Assembly: GCA_030704615.1 (NCBI GenBank) | Contig: CM060734.1 | Location: forward strand, 44,844,042 to 44,908,041 | Direction of reading: 5' to 3' | Source of the DNA: Takakia lepidozioides | Lineage: Eukaryota; Streptophyta; Takakiopsida; Takakiales; Takakiaceae | Length of the DNA: 64,000 nt | Shown here: in pieces, positions 13,257 through 24,156 of the stretch | Position numbering within the stretch: the first letter of the stretch is position 1 | Layout: each line of letters opens with the position of its first letter | The notes under the pieces: model-generated | Told to the model about the DNA's origin: nothing | Databases searched by the model: none | The model's input: only the letters and a program-made list of their open reading frames with translations | Made by a program: the position numbers and the translations under genes

Positions 13257-16200
13257 CTAGCTTCCCCGATAAGTGGTGAAAGAAAACGGAGATAATAAAA
13301 TGGGCACATGAAAATGCTCTGTTACTTGCGAAGGCTTCACCTCAAATACCACCATGACGTAAGGGTAAAATCCACCACTGCCGTCTTGTCCTCCAAGCCC
13401 ACTTTGCGTTCTTACGAAGTATGCACCTGTGTTAAATGTCAATCGGTATCTACCAGGTCGAATCTGGTTAGATGCTGGCATTAATGGCCCAGCGCGTCCA
13501 TCATTGTTTGTGACAGACTTACCAACAGGAGCCCAAACACCATGGGCCTCTGCATTCACTTCAAGCGCAGGTGATGACGTCTCTGTCCACCAGTGGAGTG
13601 AAATGTCAATCCCAGACCCAGGTCTCCCAAGGGCAACATCCAGGACATGAGTTGTTATAGGTGGGCGGAGGCTGGGGGAAATTGTCGTAGCTACACCCTT
13701 GTCTGCTAGTGATCCTGAGTCTCCCAGATTGCAGGTTGCATCACCTGAGCTTGTGATGTGTCCATCAATCTGCATCATCCGGCGATCGGCGACCTGTGAA
13801 CCTGCAGCACCAAAAAACATCGGAGATGTTTATCACTTTGAAAACAAAGGTGACGACCACATTTGAAACAGAGGAGAATCACAGCCACAATCCATAGAGA
13901 CACACAATGATCTCTCTAATCCGATAATCTTAGAAATCCGATAATCAGATGCCTCTTCACAAGCATCAACCAGTCTGTCACTTGACTGCTTTTCAATAAG
14001 CTTGAGATATTCACGTACGAAAGCTCGTTTACCTGAATCCTGGGATAAATTCCTGCATTGTCTTTTTCTTGAGGAATTGTCACTGCAGCCTGCCTTCCAT
14101 GATCGTAGTTGGCACCTAATCTAATCTCCTCATGCTAAATCTCTTGAATCCATTCAAGTCACGGTGCTCAAAGAAAGTATATCAGCTTGTACTAGAATAG
14201 GTCATGTGGCTGTTTTTGTGGCGAGTTTGGCATACCCCCCTTAGCTCTTGAAATGATAACGTCAAGGTCAGATGGTCGGGTCAGCTGAATCGCATACCTA
14301 ATACCAGATACTCTAAGATAATCTACGCCATTTCTTGGAAGCAAGACCATCCTGTTACACTGGCTAAGTCTTCGCGGAAAAGGGTATCAAGTATCTGAAT
14401 ATTAGTCCAGAAGAATTGACCCTATAGGATGAAGCTGGCCTGGAAGGGGTTGTCCAAAGCCATATCTGATGCCCAACGACTGTCGATGAAAATGAAGTTA
14501 GGCATAAAGCTCCCCTGAACTTGTTTCCAGTCTGTTACATGGGCAAGGACCTTAAGGATGAAGGGCCTACCTACCCTCAGCACCAGACTGAAATTTAAAC
14601 TCAAGGCGGGTAGCTTACCTTTGAACAATGAATGCAGGGAGGAAAAGGAGATTGTAATTGCCTGATGTGCGAGCAACCTGAAGACAATATCCATTTTCTG
14701 ATACATTGTCCAGGGTTTTCTCACCAGAGAGTGACCCTCTTCAGGAATATGGTTCCTGCACCTCTGTTCACCAGATTGATGCTTGTGTGAAGGGGTTTCT
14801 AGAGAAAATCTGGAAAGCCTAATCTAATTGTTTATATCAAGGTAACTCACACAACTGGAGTGAGCCCCTCACGAAGTAGTGCCTACTTGCTATGTTTCCA
14901 TCCAAACTGGGCAGGGTCAATGGCCACATGAGTATATTCTAATCTCCTCATGTTGACCTCTGTTCTGCTACCAGATGAACCTGCCAAAGCTCCAGAAATG
15001 GCTGGAAGCAACCTAATGGAGAGCTGGTGTAAAACAAGAGCTATAAAATCTGTCAGTGATGACCAGTGAGACCCTCAGATGGAAGGTAAAGAATCAGACC
15101 AGTTGTATATCTTGAATTGCCAGGAGGATGCATGGACAGAAGCTTGGCAAGGCGGAGCTCTGTTATCTTCTGTTGTTCAGCTGCTGCCACTTGCAGCTCC
15201 ATAATAGGGCGGTTGGTGAAGCGTGCCTGTAAGAATATACGCCACAAGAATATGAATCTCATCAGTAAGAAACGGCTTAAACATACTGTCAACACTGAAA
15301 CATTGCCACCTGCCTCTTCTCTCTTTTGCTCTTGATACTGATGCCCTGGTACATACTGTTTTGAAGAAGATCTGGAAGAGATCTCAATCTTGGAGATAGG
15401 TTGAACCCATACAACTGCTAAGCAACTAGTCCTCAACACCTGCAAGTTAGAGCTGAATGCTAGGGTTCATGGTCTTTGTGGGTTCAGGGTCTGAGAGGCC
15501 TTTATAAGCCTTTAAACTAAGGTTTTAATTCCACCCATCCACTTATGGTCTTACCTCCTGGCATGCCAAATTATGGAACTTACTCCAACCTATGAGGTGT
15601 TCCAATTTGTCCCTTCACTCCTGCCCCTTCCCCTCCCTTGTTCATGCCATTGGAAACCAAACCCCTGTAGCCTAATTATCAGATCACTCGGGTAATTTTG
15701 GGCCGAGTGCTATAGCAAGGGAAGTTAACCTCTATAACCAGCTCATGAGGCTTAGCATCCCCTGGAATGTGATTTTTTCCCAGTGGGCTGTCAATGAAAC
15801 ATCTTCCCCTCTTTGTAATGAGAAAGAATACAGAGGGTATTCAGACATATATTGCTTTGTGAAGGCAGTATGGGAAATATCTGGAAGGATCAGACATAAT
15901 CTCATCTACAAAGGCAGTTCCCAGTATAACTCAGCATTCAGCCATGTGCTTTAGGCATACTGCACATATCAGGTGTACATCTTCCTCCTCTCTCTGTATA
16001 CAGTTCAAGTGCTGATAAATAACATACTGGAGATTCGTGACATGACATGCCTTAATAATGTCCAAAATCTCTCTGCTGCTTTTTCCTGTTGCACAAATGA
16101 GGAAGATGAACCCAAACTTGGCTTCATATTGACGATTCCACTCCGCTAGTTCCTATCACGGGCAATCCCACCAATGCAGAACCCATGGACAACCAAGTTG

Positions 16201-17860
16201 TGTATTAGTTCCAGTCAGTTTATGAATGCTTCAAGAAATGGCATGATGAAAATCAGAGATAAAGAGCCAGGAAAAATGCCATGAATGAATCTCATTAGGC
16301 CAAAATGGACAGTCAAATGACCATGAGAAAGTTCAATAGTACATTGAAGACAATATACATTGAAAAGTCCAAAAGAAGCAGCAGGTGATGATAGTAGATA
16401 TGCTAAGATTGAAGTCTTACAAGGTATGCTTCCATTCAAGGCATGTAGCCACAACTTCAGTCTCAACTCTTAGCTACTGGAGAAAGTCACAAACGATGAG
16501 ATATCTGCCTGCATTTTAGGTCCTTTTGTTGCATTTAGTCATCTGATAATAATCTGATGTAGATGCTCCCCTAGCTTGATAGTCTGTTATGGGAGAATAT
16601 TACCCCTGGGGTATTGGAAGTTTTGATGATTCTGAATTGCTACTTGAATGCTGCCACAATTTTCACCCAAGGCGGCCTCCAGAGCATTCAAGTGCCTTTT
16701 CCATGTGTACATGTTTGTGGCAATATCTTGTGACATAATCTGGTCAGATTATTGCTCTCTTCAGTTCATGATCGATCACAGGTAATTTGAATTGGGGAAG
16801 AGGACCTTGGAGGGAGTGGTTGTGGATGTACAGTGCTCGCAATAATCATCAAAATGGAGAAATAAAATACCTGCAGAATGTGCTCGGTAGAGCTGTTCAA
16901 AGCTGTCGCCTGCTCATCCTCGCAAAAGCTGCTGAAATGATCAAACCCTGACTGTTATCAATGATTCTTGTTTGCCTCCACAACTCTATCTTCATCTGCG
17001 TAGACATTTCCGTTGACGCACCAACACAATTAACTCACGTATTCTCGACAATCAGGACATCAACAGACGATCAATGAAAGAGGACCTTAGTGGCTGGTCC
17101 CATTGAATTTTCGCTGTATGATACTAACCTTTCGCCAGTAATGAGATTGTCCCACCGGCTAAAATTCAGCTCTACAATTGCGTTAAGGTGACAGTAGAGT
17201 TAATTTAAGGGTGGCACTGTCATATACCGACCCCAAAAGCGTGATGTTCATAGGGGCATCGATACCCTGAAGCTGCACAGACGTGGCTGCTGGATTGCAT
17301 TGCCAATCAGAGGGACAGAGAGACAGACAGAAGGAGGTCAGTGCACAGAAGGTCCGCTGTCTCACTCAGATTCAGACGTAAACTTGGTTCGTAACGCTTC
17401 TATATCACCGATCCGTGGATGTGCTGCGAACGCTTCCAGCCATCCTGGAATGTCCACCTGATATCCCACCGTTCCCCAAGTTATCAAATCAGACCAGTGA
17501 CTGTGAGAGTCTGTGGCTATAGACTCGGTCTCATAAGTCCTTTCGTCTCATTAATCTTTCCTCGACACACTGCTGGTATCCCCAGGATACGAACAGCTTC
17601 AGAATACTGATCAGAAGGAAAATTGTGCTTCAAAATCGATCGCCCTTTGTCTGAATCCTGGACATCATCTAACAACCCCAACCCAGTAAGATTGGAGACA
17701 TCAGAAGAGTGGCAAGGGGGGAAGAGGAGGGAATGGACACCTTATTCCACCATATGTGGTGGGCCGTCTCCACCGCGAGAGAGAGGGAGGAGAACGGTCC
17801 TACCCGGGCCATCTCTGTGGCGAATTTAGTGCTTCCACAGCAGCCCAAGAAGTCCTGCAT
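13257..17860 (-). CDS. TTL: Allantoin synthase: bifunctional OHCU decarboxylase/5-hydroxyisourate hydrolase
   Basis: Six exons on the minus strand: 17860-17741, 17457-17366, 16931-16871, 16152-16051, 15226-15100 and 13801-13257. Phases close to 348 residues. The enzyme turns 5-hydroxyisourate, via OHCU, into S-allantoin in purine breakdown. The N-terminal OHCU decarboxylase half shows FLGCCGSTKFATEMA, GWLEAFAAHPRIGD (active-site His), EDEQATAL, ELAEWN and FGFIFLICATGK, then NRPIMELQVAA and KITELRLAKL. The C-terminal transthyretin-like half shows RPPITTHVLDVALGRPG, GPLMPASNQIRPGRYRLTF, HFHVPILLSPFSF and the terminal YRGS hallmark. Between the halves, RMMQIDGHI has the spacing of the internal PTS2 peroxisome signal known in plant TTL, with Met and Ile in place of Leu. 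Intron 4 appears to start with GC rather than GT. An in-frame ATG at 17878 would add six residues. The head lies about 1 kb from the divergent PIH1 gene. Confidence 0.93.
14420..14939 (+). mobile_element. LINE 3' end inside TTL intron 5
   Basis: The + strand encodes a C-x2-C-x7-H-x4-C finger at 14,659-14,710 (CLMCEQPEDN, then IHFLIHC) followed by FSHQRVTLF. This is the zinc finger at the C-terminus of many plant LINE reverse transcriptases. Degenerate preceding sequence (LRMKGLPTLSTRLKFKLKAG) fits the region just before that finger. The tail at 14,826-14,939 recurs at 42,891-43,030 and, in part, at 54,793-54,890, so it is likely the family's 3' untranslated region. It is antisense to the host gene. 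Confidence 0.65.
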
Positions 17861-17917
17861 TGTTATGTGGTGCGCCATCTCTGCTTGCTCACTGTCCTGA
17901 CAAAGAAAAGAAGAGTG

Positions 17918-18068
17918 ATGACAGCAGCTATCCTCTCACCACTAAATGGTCCCACTTTCACAACATGGGTGAATACTCTATGCAGCATTCATCCTGATCC
18001 AGTGGTCGTGAACGTCGCCATACTTGCGTTGGTTTTCATCTACCTTCGTGAGAGAGCAGGAAACCCAG
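17918..18068 (+). CDS. Possible first exon of an unidentified + strand gene
   Basis: ATG at 17,918 opens 50 codons (MTAAILSPLNG, then a hydrophobic stretch VVVNVAILALVFIYL, then RERAGNPG) ending at G|GTAAAG, a good splice donor in phase 1. The hydrophobic run could be a membrane segment. Another plausible coding piece (PGIFGVDIVEGEALAQQ) lies near 18,255-18,305, but I could not join the two in phase. It sits between the heads of TTL and PIH1 and might instead be 5' untranslated sequence of the latter. Confidence 0.25.
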
Positions 18069-18815
18069 GTAAAGTAAGTCTGTTAACATGGCAATCAGCA
18101 ATGCTCTGAGATTTGCGATATACCCATTCACCAAACCGTGCTGAACTGCGTTTGTTATAACTAACTCGAGTCCCACTTGTCTTCCATAGTTCAGTAAGGT
18201 CTGTTTCCCTCGGAAGAGAATTGAAGCGGAGGATAAGTAGCATGGGATAAGACCTGGAATTTTCGGAGTGGACATTGTGGAAGGAGAAGCTCTAGCTCAA
18301 CAAGGTGAGGGTGGAGAGTCAGTGCTTTGGGTCTTCATCCCAATCGATGTCCAACGGCAAGTTATTCTACTTGTTGTCTGGCTTTTGCAAAAGAACTGAA
18401 GAATGTGTGTCAATAGATCACTAAGCAGATCTGAAGAATTTCATGGGGCATTAACATGAACCGCCGGCTTTCAGGGATCGTGAACTTGGAAGAATCCTAC
18501 ATATACATATGTATATCATATTCGAACAAAGTGGCAACTTACTTGCATGGAGTGGTGACTCTTCTTGTGCCATAGGTGGTTACAGAACCCCCTGCAGAGG
18601 AACACAAGAGACGCACAAAGCTAACACCGACAGAACATTCTAGCAGAGGTCTACGGCAGACCTGTGCTCCAACCTCAAGTAGGTCAGTGGCAAAGGAAGA
18701 GCGAGAAAATTGTCTTTTGAGCCTCCAATTTTCCACCCAGGAGACATTTATATCTTCTTCCACTTTTCATAATTTTGCAGCACGACAGGGCACCTAAGCA
18801 AATCCGTAGTGTAAA

Positions 18816-21800
18816 ATGACGATGGAAAGAGAGCACCACAGGGCCTCGCCACCAGAATGCGGGGCCTCGGATGCCGAAGTGGAGAGTGTGATGAAGCTAC
18901 TGATGGCATACCAAAAAGCACACAGCGAAGGAGTTGCACCTGAAAATCCAGAACTCGAGGTATATCTTCCATGTGTGCAGGCCTCTTTCGTTGCTTTATA
19001 GTTATAACAGGAGCTCACTTTAGGCTCATACAGTGGACTTTGGGACACATAATGCTTACTTCACTCAGCCAAATGTATCACAGATCTATGGGGTGTTAGT
19101 TCAAATTGACACACAGCGAGTAGCTGGTAATTAGAGGTAACTGCTTGTATTTTGGAGGCTCATTCTGTATTCTTGGGGGGACAGTGAAAAATCAGAGCAG
19201 AAAACATAGTGAAAAATCCTTCATTTTGCCATAGTGATTTGAGTTGAGGGACTTGGTGGGTTGGGACAGGCATTATTGTCAACAATGAAGACAAATGCTT
19301 CACTGGATGAGAATATCACCCTTCCATCTGAAGGCACCATCCCAGAAGAGGTGCCCACCAGTGAGGAAATCTTGCCCAAAGCTTTCTTTGTCGTGAAGAC
19401 TACCAATGAGAAGAAACAGAAAGTATTCATCAATGTTTGCGGGTCTCATAAGGTAGTGGAAGGGTCCCTCGTTTGATAGCATGTTACACTGTTTACGTTA
19501 TCTATTTGCACTTGTTCTTTCCCCTGGAAAGCTAGGTACAGACAATAATTCGACTGAATTGATTGTGAACTGTTTTCATACCTCCAACAAGAGCAACTCA
19601 AACTTTCTCTTGATGTACCCTTCTCACTCTCTATGTCGCAACCAGCGTCCCTCCCCAATATCACATCCATTTGAGACAAAGTAGAGAAAGCCCAGTCCCA
19701 GAACAGGAATGTAATTGGCCTGTGACAGTTCCAGATGGAGATTGTCAGCCCCTGGGCAGATAGCATCTCCTAGTCGACAGTGGGAAAAATGTGATGGCCA
19801 GGCATGGCCGTTACATCTATCCACATCCTACATAATATTGTTTCGTCTGGACAGCTTGCAAGTATGCAGAAATGTTACCACTAATTCACACTTTCATGAC
19901 CCAGATTGGCGTGCCAGACTATGGTGACAATGCTCCAACACAAATTGATGAGCTGATGGCAAGTTTTGAGAATGCTGGCAGTAATGAAGGATCCACAACA
20001 CCGGATGTACGATTCCCGCTTAGCTGCTTGGCACCTGTCACCTCCAATGACAAAAGTTGGGCTCTCCCACTTTTTATTTACTGGTCCTTTAGAATCATGC
20101 TATTGTTGCTATTGTGTGCTTGCAAATCTTACTTTAAGAGAAAAATGGAAGTTAAAGGAATGAAATGATACTTCATAATCCACGGAAAGCTCAAAGAGCT
20201 TAGGTAACAAGACAAAACAGGAAGCAAGAAGGAGAGTGGGCTGGCTCTCAGCAGGAAGAAAGAAAGAAAATGAAAGGAAGTTTCTAACATCCACAGAGGC
20301 CCCTGAAGGCCCAGGGACAAATTGCTTTCAGAGAAAGAAAGAAATGACCTATCATCCACAGAGGGCCACAAGGGTTCATAAGATAGAGTGAAAGGAAGGA
20401 AATTTGATTTCCACAAAGACAGTGCTGTGGAACTAATGCTGGTTTGCTCATTGCAGAAGGAAATCCCTGTTGGGTGTATGACGTGTGCTATAATCGAACA
20501 GTTGTTGAGAATGCCATGACTATAAAGAGATTGAAACTTTTCTTAATTGACATGGCACTCACCTGGCTCAGTCAAAAATACAAAACTCAGCTGAGCTCTG
20601 GTAAGTTTTGAATTAGCATGTGGAGTATGCTGAGATTTTAGTGTATATATCCATTGGACTTCGGGAAGGGGCATGAGGGACTGGTGGGAGAGAGGGAAAA
20701 GAATGGGGCCAACACCATTCCTGGAGACTGACGTGTGTAAAGTTGCTTTTGCCCTTCCGGGCAGGCTCTTTACTAAAGCATCAATTAAAATGGGGAAGTT
20801 CTGCCCAGAATTCAGAAGCAGAGCATTGTCTCAAAAGCCTCAAACTGGCAAAGTCAAATGGTTCCCAGTGAAACAAGATGCAATGGAGCTGATAGTCATA
20901 CTGAAGAGTATATAGGTGATTCTTAGGAATAAATGATGTAAGACAATAACTAAGACTTGCACTGTGTGCTCGGTCCGCTTCATTACCTCTCTGTAATCTG
21001 TTTTTTGTTGGACAGATTTTAAGCTACCCAATGCCAAATACAAAGGCAAAGAAGTTGGCTGGCATGTCATCCGAGTGGACCCATCCAAGGGACCCCTAGT
21101 AACTGAAATTGCTGGTAAGTTCCTCGTGAAATTATCAGAGTCAGAAACTACTTTTGTTCTTGTTTGACAGGTTCTTGCATGGGTTTACTCACCTTTCATC
21201 ATTTTTCTGTTCCTTTGTGCTAGCATCGCAAAGCAAGCACAGCGGCAGAAATGATGTAAAATCATTATTTAGGTGATGGGAACACTAGCAAGTGGGACAT
21301 TAAACTGGATGCTTTCTGCTTGTATGCTAACTTCCTTGTGCTTTCTTTGTGGGGCCTTGAAGACAGTCAAGATGTGGACCCATCATTTCCATTAATAGCA
21401 CAGAGCAAAACTCGAGAGAAAACAACCACAATTCCATCTGTTGGAGCTCTTTCGTCTTTCAACATACCCCACAGCAACTCACAGGAGGATATATGGTCTA
21501 CTTCTACAAGAGAACATGATGGCTCGTTTCCTCAAGCTGACGTGGCACATGCTATATCATCAAATATTGAAGTACCCCTTGCTACATCATCCCAGATTGC
21601 CCAATACACAACCCCACAGGACCAACCCATATCCATCCCCTATGATTTTGATTTTACCAAACCTCCCATTGAAACAAATGAGCAAGTAATAGTAATGAAC
21701 TCGTTGTGCAAAGGTATCGGGGCTTTTCATGCGGTGGGAGGAATGATGCAACATCTGACAGTTCTCCACCTTAAGATATGGCTGAACTAAAAATTTCACT

Positions 21801-24036
21801 CAAAGTGGAGAAGTTGGATGGATAGTGCTGATACACTCAAACATGGACAGTTTCTTGCAGCACCATAACCCCTATGGAGTGTGCATATTTTAATTCCGTA
21901 CTAGTTCCAGCAGAAATAAACATTTGAGGCATTCTGTGTCCATGAATCCAAGTCTTTCCTGGAATCATGTCTTGACTGATGGCAAGATAACAACCATTAC
22001 ATGATACATGCACAAATCCCACAAACTGTTTCCGAGCCTTGGCTTCCATCTGGCATAGCGCTGGAGCTGAATTCAGCACCTCCCTCAAGCCTCTTGCATG
22101 ATCCAGATCCTCGCAGTGCAACTCTGTCACAGCGTATGACAGAATTTCAGTCCAAAAAGGTGAAGGAAAAACCTCTGGATCTCCAACAGACTACAATCAT
22201 GGAAGCAGCTGAACCTCCAGAAGTTTTTGAGGACAAAGGCCAAAGTCCGCAGGTTGAAACACAGTACACTGGTTGTCCAGTTGTCACCATCACTGTTCTC
22301 ATCACATTTCCCTCTGGGCATGTAAGTTAGCTCTTCGCATTACTCCTCTAGTTCTCATGCATGCCGGTGCATTCTAAACATACGACTTTTTATGTGTGGA
22401 TGATACTCCTCTGGGTTTTGCTTCAAGTTGTCTTGCCAACTTAGGGCACAACATAGAAACATAAGACAACTTCCACTGCTACCATAAATCCATTCTAATA
22501 GATGGAGACTGAAGTTGTTCATAACTCTGCCCCCACCCCATACAGAAAAGTACAAAAAGGACCCACACAACACCAACCCACCTCAGAGGAGACGGGGAAG
22601 AACAACAGAGGCAGAGAGCTGTGCATAATTTATACGGCCAGAATTAAGCATGAGTCAGAGTGAAATTTTGTAGGTTAAACTGCACAAATGGTTGAGACTT
22701 TGGATACCAATCGTTGGCAGGTCACTGTGGAAGACTTGGTGGTGCTTGCTACAGCTACAGATATTTTTGTGGAGGCCAAGACCTATGATCCTCTTAAGGT
22801 GAGTACCCAAACAAATTACAGCTACAATTTCTCGTAGAATCATCTCCCATTCATCCTTAGATGAAATGAATAAGTTTTTGTGGTAGTTACCAAAAAATCA
22901 GTACTGTAGTGACAGATCTGAGTTGCCCACCATGGCACTGAATTGCACACATCTATGTCAGAGCCAGAGAGAGCTAGACAGTAAGGGACGGAATGTCATG
23001 GTTTGATACTTTACCACTAAAACACATGTTATACCCTTGCACCCAAGAACCCCAGGTTAAAAACCCCTCTGATTGGATAACAGTCAGTATGGAACTGCAA
23101 GAAGCCTCCCAAGTCAATGACATCCCAATCACAAGATTGAGCTTCATCTTAGCACTCGAAGAACACAAATGTGAGATTTAGATTGCGAGTGGAATTATTG
23201 AAAAGAATCCCAGTGGTGATATACTCAAAAGACTGCCGTAACAGAATACCCATAAGACGTTTGCTGCCTTGTGGCCACTGCTGTAACACATGTTATGTCC
23301 CCAAAGGCCCAAAGGGCCCATGGACACACTAGAAACACAAAACCAGAGAACAAATTAAACCAAAACGTTGCAGAGAGAGAGAGAGAGGTTGGATACAAAC
23401 CTTCTATGGGTTGATATGGATAGCAGGTGCCTCTTCTCTTCTGCGTGTCACCGACAGCAGTGCAAGTTACTTTCAACAAAACTCTAGGGATTCTCACCTT
23501 AGAGTTACCATTTTTGTCATATGCTAAAGCTCTAAACAACAGTACCCCTTGACCTCCTCACCCCTCCTCTACTTCAGTCCTCCTGCTCAGGGAACAAAGA
23601 TCAGGACTGCTAAAATACAGCTGAAAACTGAATTGTTAGTGAACAGTCCGATATCAGCTCTTGCCTTTCCCGCAAATTGGATCAAAAGCAAAGTTCAACA
23701 TTTTACTAATGCACTAACTCTTGTATGAGCACAAAATTGGCTGTATCTATTGGTACAAGTGGTGGACAGAACCTACAATTTCGTGTTGGGACAACAAAGA
23801 ATAAGTATGCAATCCTACACAATGATTTCTCCTGTACGTCTATCAGTCACATTTCAAAAATAGAAAAACAGACCCAGCTTTTTGCTCAAAAAACTGCCCT
23901 TCTTGGCATTATACATCTGAAGGTTGGCAGGCACCTGGATTTCAATCTATCGGTAAATGAAAGTCGTCAAGTGGTCCAAGACCTGGTTTATAGCATAGTT
24001 GACCTGGATAAGGCCAAATTGAAGTCCAAACTATAA
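18816..24036 (+). CDS. PIH1-domain protein (R2TP/dynein-arm assembly factor family)
   Basis: Nine exons: 18816-18959, 19270-19452, 19905-20055, 20457-20600, 21016-21114, 21363-21713, 22077-22321, 22721-22798 and 23923-24036. They sum to 1,509 bases with no stop, giving 502 residues. PIH1 proteins are HSP90 co-factors, and several act in cytoplasmic assembly of ciliary dyneins. The N-terminal domain shows AFFVVKTTNEKKQKVFINVC, GNPCWVYDVCYN, LTWLSQKYK and FKLPNAKYKGKEVG, matching the PIH1 series K-V-F-I-N-V-C, G-x-P-C-x-V-Y-D-V and K-L-P-x-x-x-Y-K-G. Exon 6 (117 codons) is a Ser/Thr/Gln-rich linker. Exons 7-9 (VVTITVLITFPSGH, VTVEDLVVLATATDIFVEA, then DFNLSVNES) look like the C-terminal CS/PIH1C beta-sandwich. 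The exon 3 donor (A|GTTGGG) is weak, and the start is the first ATG of the exon. The stop lies 120 bases from the AKR-A stop. The exact paralogue is not decided. Confidence 0.82.
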
Positions 24037-24156
24037 TTGAGATGCTACAGGAGTCTGCCTAAGAGGGGCTTTCTTTGTACATGCCAAAAGCAACCCGTGG
24101 AAAATGCCTGGGACTTTCAAAGTTCCAGTGATGGTGACACTGGACTTTGATGTTCA

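Noticed and set aside
16051-16152. Apparent frameshift in TTL exon 4 near the ATGK motif
   Set aside because: A careful recount of the complement (AGCAGCAGAGAGATTTTGG) shows the frame is continuous: GKSSREILDIIK. The gene is intact.
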